A stretch of DNA of 53,152 bases, taken from NCBI RefSeq assembly GCF_001571085.1, contig NZ_BCTC01000042.1, positions 1 to 53,152 of the forward strand, in the 5' to 3' direction. Of this stretch, positions 48,577 through 53,152 are shown one piece after another. The stretch's first letter is position 1. Every line of letters starts with the position of its first letter. The position numbers and the translations under genes are program-made. The notes below the pieces were generated by a model. It saw only the letters and a program-made list of their open reading frames with translations, did not search any database and was not told the origin of the DNA. Source of the DNA: Azohydromonas lata NBRC 102462. GTDB taxonomy: Bacteria > Pseudomonadota > Gammaproteobacteria > Burkholderiales > Burkholderiaceae_C.

Positions 48577-49542
48577 ATGCAACACCCAACCAACAGTAAA
48601 AAACGGGCCCTACAATGGCCCCTTCTAAAACAAAAAAAGTTTTCGGAGATGCTGAGGCTGGCGGCCGCTGATTGGTTCAAGTCCAAGCATCTCCCCACGC
48701 ATGCTCGCATGCCCTACTGCCTGGGAGAATGGGAACAATGGCCATCCAACCTGATCCTGCCTGAAGTAGCCGACTATATTCAAAAGCAGCGCGAAGCCGC
48801 CGCCGAGAAAAAATCGCCTTTCCCCCTGCACAAATATCTCCATCATGGGATGAGCAGCCAGGCCATGGCATTCAATCTCATTGGACCGCTCATCACGAGA
48901 CGTGATTATTCCCCACTCATCTCCCTTTTGGAATCCAAGAACGTGGAAGGCGCCTCGGAAATCGCCGAAGCCGTTTTCGAATACAAGGACAGGAAGGTGT
49001 TCAACGAGGATGCGGGACAACCCACCTCCATCGATATTGCGCTCAAGGACAAGAACGGCCAGCCCTTCATTTTCATCGAGTCGAAGTTCGATGAACGAGC
49101 GTTCGGCGGCTGTTCGGTGTTTGGGCTTGGGGACTGTTCTGGAGCCAGCCCCATTGGCTTTGAAGACGATTGCTTCCTGCACTTCATCGGCCGAAAGTAT
49201 TGGCCACTCATGAGCAAGCACGGCATCACGGACCAATTGAAGAATGAACGCCAGTGCATATTTGCCATGCACTACCAGTTTTTCAGGGAAATTCTTTTCT
49301 CCATCGAAAAGAATGGCACTTTCGTCCTGCTGAGCGACGAACGAAGCCCCGTGTTTTCAAGTCGCGCCGGTGAAGACAGGCGCAGCTTGATGCCTTTTCT
49401 TACCAGCTTCTTGCCCGAGAAATTAAAATCCAGGGTAGTCGCTATCAGCACACAAGAATTGGTCAGGGAAATCGAGCACAATCCAAGGCACGAAGACTGG
49501 ATACCGGAATTCAAGAAAAAGTATGCAATGAACGCTCTTTGA
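48577..49542 (+). CDS. PD-(D/E)XK nuclease-like protein (PGN_0703-like)
   Basis: 321 residues, AT-richer than the host genes. A nuclease core is visible as D153 (TSIDIALKD) followed by E168-S169-K170 in FIFIESKFDE, the D-x14-E-x-K spacing of PD-(D/E)XK enzymes. Cysteines follow in FGGCSVFGLGDCSG and DDCFLHFIGRKYWP, and a further conserved-looking ERQCIFAMHYQFFREIL lies downstream. This resembles PGN_0703-type putative restriction endonucleases. No methyltransferase gene is beside it. ATG at 48577 is tentative; translation may also begin at 48541 (TTG). Confidence 0.68.
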   Translation: MQHPTNSKKRALQWPLLKQKKFSEMLRLAAADWFKSKHLPTHARMPYCLGEWEQWPSNLILPEVADYIQKQREAAAEKKSPFPLHKYLHHGMSSQAMAFNLIGPLITRRDYSPLISLLESKNVEGASEIAEAVFEYKDRKVFNEDAGQPTSIDIALKDKNGQPFIFIESKFDERAFGGCSVFGLGDCSGASPIGFEDDCFLHFIGRKYWPLMSKHGITDQLKNERQCIFAMHYQFFREILFSIEKNGTFVLLSDERSPVFSSRAGEDRRSLMPFLTSFLPEKLKSRVVAISTQELVREIEHNPRHEDWIPEFKKKYAMNAL

Positions 49543-49600
49543 TTTCCTGCCAGTCCACATCCGTCGATGGCGACATCACCGCCTACTCAGGAGACGCACC

Positions 49601-50047
49601 ATGCCCACCGGCACTGTTCATCTTCACCGCGTGCTGCGCGCACCGGCCCAACGGGTTTATCGAGCATTTGTGGAGGGCGATGCACTCGCGAAATGGCTGC
49701 CGCCCCACGGCTTTACCTGCCAGGTACACCACCTGGAAGCCAAGGTTGGCGGCACATTCAAAATGTCGTTCACCAATTTCTGCTCCGGCCACGCCCACTC
49801 CTTCGGCGGCGAGTATCTGGAATTGGAACCAGGCCGGCGCATTCGCTACACGGACCGGTTTGACGACCCCAACTTGGCCGGCGAATTGCAGGTCACGATT
49901 GAATTGACGGAGGTGTCCTGCGGCACGGACATGCGCATCGTGCAGTCCGGCATTCCGGAGGCCATTCCCGTCGAGATGTGTTATCTCGGCTGGCAAGAAT
50001 CCCTGGCGCAATTGGCGGCGCTGGTGGAGCCTGAGATTCCGGGCTGA
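49601..50047 (+). CDS. SRPBCC (AHSA1-like) domain protein
   Basis: 148 residues. The START/Bet-v1-type fold is recognised by HRVLRAPAQRVYRAFVEGDA, LAKWLPPHGFTCQVHHLEAK, VGGTFKMSFTNF and GGEYLELEPGRRIRYTDRFD. The C-terminal helix GWQESLAQLAALVEPEI is typical. These proteins bind hydrophobic ligands or act as co-chaperones; function unknown here. Excellent AGGAGAC site. Composition returns toward the host GC level, so it may mark the right edge of the acquired segment. Confidence 0.85.
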   Translation: MPTGTVHLHRVLRAPAQRVYRAFVEGDALAKWLPPHGFTCQVHHLEAKVGGTFKMSFTNFCSGHAHSFGGEYLELEPGRRIRYTDRFDDPNLAGELQVTIELTEVSCGTDMRIVQSGIPEAIPVEMCYLGWQESLAQLAALVEPEIPG

Positions 50048-50050
50048 ACT

Positions 50051-50073
50051 GGAAGCCGCCCTTGGCGGCTTCC
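50051..50073. terminator. Hairpin between convergent genes
   Basis: GGAAGCCGCC (50051-50060) and GGCGGCTTCC (50064-50073) form a perfect 10-bp stem with loop CTT, between the SRPBCC gene and the convergent oxidoreductase gene. There is no T tract, so it is a probable but weak bidirectional terminator. Confidence 0.5.
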
Positions 50074-50093
50074 TGCCCAGCGAATGACGCCGC

Positions 50094-51335
50094 TCAGGCG
50101 TGCGTCAGCCCCACAAAGGCTTCCATCACCTTGTGCGGGTTCTTCATCAACTCCGCCTTCCACTCGCCCAGCGCGCGGCCGGAGTGGATGAGCCCGCGCA
50201 GGGCGCCCACGTGGCGCGGCTGGCCTATGGTGATGGCGCCCACCAGGCGGTCGCCGTGGAAGCACAGCCGGGTGTAGAGGTTGCGCGCCTCGTCGGTCAG
50301 CTCCACGACTTCGCCGCCCTCGCGGCCCTTCCACTCGCCAAAGGTGTGCGAGATCAGGCCCACCGTGTCCAGCACGTTCATGCTCAGGCTGCCGCGGTAG
50401 GGCACGTCCTTGCCCACCATGTTGAGCGCCGCAATGCGCCCGTGCTCCGTGGCCGTGGGCTGCAGCGCGTGCACCACCCACTCGCCCGTCGAGAAGTCGC
50501 GGCCCTGCGCCACGTCGCCCGCGGCGTACACGCAAGGCACCGTGGTGCGCATGCGGTCGTCGATGACGATGCCCTGGTCGATCTTGGCGCCCGTGCCCTC
50601 CAGAAAGGCGATGTTGGGATGCACGCCGGTGGCCAGGATGATGAGGTCGGCGTCTATGGTGCGCGTGTCCATCACCAGGCGCGGGCCGGGCTCGATGCGC
50701 TCGGTGCGGCCGGAGGTGATGACCTCCACGCCCTTGCCCTCCAGCCAGCGCTGCAGCATGCGGCTGCCCACGGGGGTCATCATGGTGCGCAGGATCTGCC
50801 CGGCACGGCCGGCAATCACCGACAGCTTCACGCCCGTGCCCACCAGCGCCTTCATGCACACGCCCGCCACGAAGCCGGCACCGATCATCACCACGCGGGC
50901 GCCGGGCTTGAGCTTGTCGGCAATGGCGCGGGCGTCTTCCAGCGTCCAGCACGTCACCACGCCGGGCAGGTCCGTGCCGGGAATGGGCGGCAGCGAGGGC
51001 GAGGAGCCCGTGGCCACCAGCAGCCGGTCGTAGTCCAGCGTGCTGCCGTCGTCCAGCTCCACCGTGCCGCCGGTGGGCCGGGCCTGCACGCGCAGTGCCT
51101 TGCGGTTGAGGTAGCGGATGCCCAGCGTCTCGTAGTGCAGCGGCGTCTTGCGCTGCAGCGCGCCGGCTTCGTCAATCGAGCCGTTGAGGATGTAGGGGAT
51201 CGCCATGCGGGCATAGGGCTCGCCCGGCTCGCCGCTGACCAGCGTGATCAGCCCATCCGGGTCGTGCTCGCGCAGCGCCTCCACGGCCCGCACGCCGGCG
51301 GGGCCGGCACCGATCACGACGTACTTCATTGCCAT
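50094..51335 (-). CDS. FAD/NAD(P)-dependent pyridine nucleotide-disulfide oxidoreductase family protein
   Basis: 413 residues. FAD motif YVVIGAGPAGVRAVEAL, second Rossmann motif VVMIGAGFVAGVCMKAL and the late FAD motif VPCVYAAGDVAQG are all present. LLVATGSSPSLPPIPG is the conserved linker. No redox-active CxxC/CxxxxC pair is visible, so it resembles ferredoxin/rubredoxin reductases or the reductase part of nitrite reductase rather than disulfide reductases. ATG 51335 is preferred because GAGGA lies six bases upstream; 51341 and 51329 are alternatives. Confidence 0.87.
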   Translation of the reverse strand: MAMKYVVIGAGPAGVRAVEALREHDPDGLITLVSGEPGEPYARMAIPYILNGSIDEAGALQRKTPLHYETLGIRYLNRKALRVQARPTGGTVELDDGSTLDYDRLLVATGSSPSLPPIPGTDLPGVVTCWTLEDARAIADKLKPGARVVMIGAGFVAGVCMKALVGTGVKLSVIAGRAGQILRTMMTPVGSRMLQRWLEGKGVEVITSGRTERIEPGPRLVMDTRTIDADLIILATGVHPNIAFLEGTGAKIDQGIVIDDRMRTTVPCVYAAGDVAQGRDFSTGEWVVHALQPTATEHGRIAALNMVGKDVPYRGSLSMNVLDTVGLISHTFGEWKGREGGEVVELTDEARNLYTRLCFHGDRLVGAITIGQPRHVGALRGLIHSGRALGEWKAELMKNPHKVMEAFVGLTHA

Positions 51336-51440
51336 GCTCATTCCTCAAAAATGCAGGCAGGCATCGTGGTCAAAGCGGCTGACGCGGGGCTGAAAAAATA
51401 GGGCAATGCATGCATAAGTTGGCCTGCATCAGGCAACCCT

Positions 51441-52937
51441 TCACAGCGTGGGCAGCTCGACCGTGAAGGTGCTGCCCCGCCCCGCCCCGTCGCTGGCGGC
51501 GCTGATGTGGCCGCCGTGCATCTCCACCAGGCGCCGCGCCAGCGACAGCCCAATGCCCAGGCCGCCCTGTGAGCGCTCCAGCGCGGCGCCCACCTGCGTG
51601 AACAGGTCGAACACCTGGTCCAGCATCTGCGGCGGTATGCCTATGCCGTTGTCGCTCACGGCGATGCTCACGCGCCGCTGCGGCAGGCAACGCGCGGCCA
51701 GGCGCACATGCCCACCCTCGCGCGTGTACTTGGCGGCGTTGTTGAGCAGGTTGCTCAAGACCTGCGACAGCCGCGTGGCGTCGGCGTCCAGCAGCACGGG
51801 CTCGGCGGGCAGCGCCAGCTCCAGCCGGTGGCCGGCGGCGTCCAGCAGCGGGCGGCTGGTCTCCAGCGCGGCTTCCACCACCGCGCCCAGCGCCACCGGT
51901 GCCTTGCGCAGCTCCACCTTGCCGCGGCTCACGCGGGAGACGTCGAGCAAATCGTCCACCAGCCGGACCATGTGGGCGAGCTGGCGCTCCATCAGCTCCC
52001 GCGCGCGCACGCCCACGGCGCTGCCGGCCTCGGCGTGGCGCAGTATGGCCAGGCCGTTGGAGATGGGCGCCAGCGGGTTGCGCAGCTCGTGCGCCAGGGT
52101 GGCGAGAAACTCGTCCTTGCGCGCGTCGGCCTCGCGCAGCGCCTGCTCCACCTGCTTGCGCTGCGTGATGTCGCTGAACAGCAGCGCCACCTTGTGCTCG
52201 GCCGGGTTGCCGATGCGAAAGGCGAACACGTCGAACCAGCGGCCCATGGAGGGCGCGTGGTCCTCGAAGCGCAGCGGCTCGCCCGAGACCGCCACGCGCG
52301 CGTAGGTGTGCACCCACGTCAGCTCCAGGTTGGGAATGAGCTCGCGCGCCGTGCGCCCAAGCGCGCCGGCCATGCCGGTGTGGCGCTCGAAGGCCGGGTT
52401 GATCTCCACGAAGCGGTAGTCGTGCGGCTGCCCCGCGGCGTCGAAGAGCACCTGCAGGATGCAAAAGCCCTCGTCTATGGACTCGAACAGCGTGCGGTAG
52501 CGCGCCTCGCTGCGCACCAGCGCCAGCTCCACGGCCTTGCGCTGGGTGATCTCCAGGAAGAGCACGCAGAACTGGCCGTGGCCCAGGGCGCGGGCGCGGG
52601 CCTCGTACCAGCGGTCGTTGAGCGCGGGCACGTGCACTTCGAACTCCGCGGGCTCGCCGCTGTCCACCACGCGGGCGTAGGTGCGTATGAGATCGTCCGG
52701 CACGCCCGGAATGACTTCGCGCACCGGGCGGCCCAGTGCGTGCTGCATGGGGATGCCGGTGAGCCGCTCGAAGGCCGGGTTGACCTCGACGAAGCGGAAG
52801 TCTGTCATGCGGCCCGCGGCGTCGCGCAGGGCCTCGGCGACGAAGAAGCCTTCGCCCATGCGCTCGAACAGCCCGCGCCAGCGGGCCTCGCCGGCGTGCT
52901 GGCCTTGGGGTCCGGGGCCGTCCTCAGCGTGTTCCAT
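51441..52937 (-). CDS. PAS-domain sensor histidine kinase
   Basis: 498 residues from ATG 52937. Two PAS domains (~25-145 and ~148-275) share the sequence YRF/DFRFVEVNPAFER and end in ITQRK. The dimerisation/phosphoacceptor domain carries FLATLAHELRNPLAPISNGL with the phosphorylated His. The ATPase domain has LSNLLNNAAKYTREGGHV (N box), VSDNGIGIP (G1) and GGLGIGLSLARRLVEMHGG (G2). No transmembrane segment or receiver domain, so it is a cytoplasmic sensor. Its response regulator is not adjacent. Confidence 0.93.
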   Translation of the reverse strand: MEHAEDGPGPQGQHAGEARWRGLFERMGEGFFVAEALRDAAGRMTDFRFVEVNPAFERLTGIPMQHALGRPVREVIPGVPDDLIRTYARVVDSGEPAEFEVHVPALNDRWYEARARALGHGQFCVLFLEITQRKAVELALVRSEARYRTLFESIDEGFCILQVLFDAAGQPHDYRFVEINPAFERHTGMAGALGRTARELIPNLELTWVHTYARVAVSGEPLRFEDHAPSMGRWFDVFAFRIGNPAEHKVALLFSDITQRKQVEQALREADARKDEFLATLAHELRNPLAPISNGLAILRHAEAGSAVGVRARELMERQLAHMVRLVDDLLDVSRVSRGKVELRKAPVALGAVVEAALETSRPLLDAAGHRLELALPAEPVLLDADATRLSQVLSNLLNNAAKYTREGGHVRLAARCLPQRRVSIAVSDNGIGIPPQMLDQVFDLFTQVGAALERSQGGLGIGLSLARRLVEMHGGHISAASDGAGRGSTFTVELPTL

Positions 52938-53033
52938 GCCGGCATCTTTGCATGGTCGCCCCTGGAGCCGGCGGTGAAGGACTTGGCGATGCGGCGGCAC
53001 TCCCGCGCGGCCGCATCGCCTGGTGCCGGCGGT

Positions 53034-53152
53034 TTATTCGCCCAGGTAGGCCGCGCGCACCTTGGGGTCGGCCAGCAGCTGCTTGGCCGGGCCCGTCATG
53101 GTGATCTCGCCGGACTCCATCACGTAGCCGCGGTTGGCCAGGCCCAGGGCCC
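53034..53152 (-). CDS. livF: Branched-chain amino acid ABC transporter ATP-binding protein, C-terminal fragment
   Basis: Only the last 38 or so residues are in the window. They read ALGLANRGYVMESGEITMTG then PAKQLLADPKVRAAYLGE and a TAA stop, the typical ending of LivF (D-loop-distal GYVxExG strand and the YLG-E/G terminus). The rest lies beyond the right edge on the minus strand. Confidence 0.85.
   Translation of the reverse strand, partial: ALGLANRGYVMESGEITMTGPAKQLLADPKVRAAYLGE

Noticed and set aside
48584-48590. A second ACCCAAC as another integron inverse core
   Set aside because: It lies at the start of the nuclease-like gene and no matching GTTRRRY core with attC spacing was found nearby.
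1-53152. CRISPR arrays, tRNA or rRNA genes, prophage
   Set aside because: No spaced direct-repeat array, tRNA-like cloverleaf, rRNA segment or phage structural gene was seen anywhere in the window.

Overview
The window is very GC-rich, densely packed chromosomal DNA from a betaproteobacterium, most likely a member of the Comamonadaceae (Burkholderiales). The evidence is the high-GC codon usage, three stand-alone tripartite-tricarboxylate (Bug-type) solute receptors, a long second copy of initiation factor IF-1, a porin of the neisserial/burkholderial type and many oxidative catabolic genes. No rRNA, tRNA or CRISPR was seen. The genus assignment is inference.

Layout. 1-5400: the end of ccoG, a lone Rieske protein with a metallo-beta-lactamase-fold partner, two universal stress proteins behind a possible FNR/ANR half-site, a nicotinamidase and a second IF-1. 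5400-9400: a cold-shock protein, a small protein overlapping a trypsin-like protease, and a primase-like/RecA-like ATPase fusion. 9479-21332: two divergent units that together look like a phenylpropanoid (hydroxycinnamate) ester pathway. The minus unit holds a tannase/feruloyl-esterase lipoprotein, an amidohydrolase and a porin; the plus unit holds an enoyl-CoA hydratase, an aryl-CoA ligase, an SDR dehydrogenase, a Bug receptor, an acyl-CoA dehydrogenase and a LuxR regulator. The divergent promoter region carries two near-identical 20-bp boxes exactly 120 bp apart.

21336-31392: a DUF3237 protein, another Bug receptor, a PanE-like reductase, then a seven-gene operon (MFS carrier, serine hydrolase, single-Cys Asp/Glu-racemase-fold enzyme, hydantoinase, Cys-less hydantoin-racemase-like protein, GntR/FCD regulator, FAH-family hydrolase). 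A recognisable sigma-70 promoter with three GTCGAC cores precedes it. The substrate is unknown; this is the best candidate for an undescribed pathway. 31714-34272: a membrane GGDEF/EAL protein with a broken GGDEF motif.

34223-39254: a creatine utilisation block (creatinase, MHS transporter, two GATase1-like AraC regulators). 39402-46745: a LysR regulator divergent from a D-amino-acid operon (D-serine dehydratase, Bug receptor, D-threonine/3-hydroxy-D-aspartate aldolase-like protein, amidase, FAD oxidase). 46793-49542: the remnant of a chromosomal integron, with a decayed integrase, attachment-site structures and an AT-richer cassette carrying two small genes, followed by a PD-(D/E)XK nuclease-like gene. 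49601-53152: an SRPBCC protein, an FAD/NAD oxidoreductase, a PAS histidine kinase and the end of livF.
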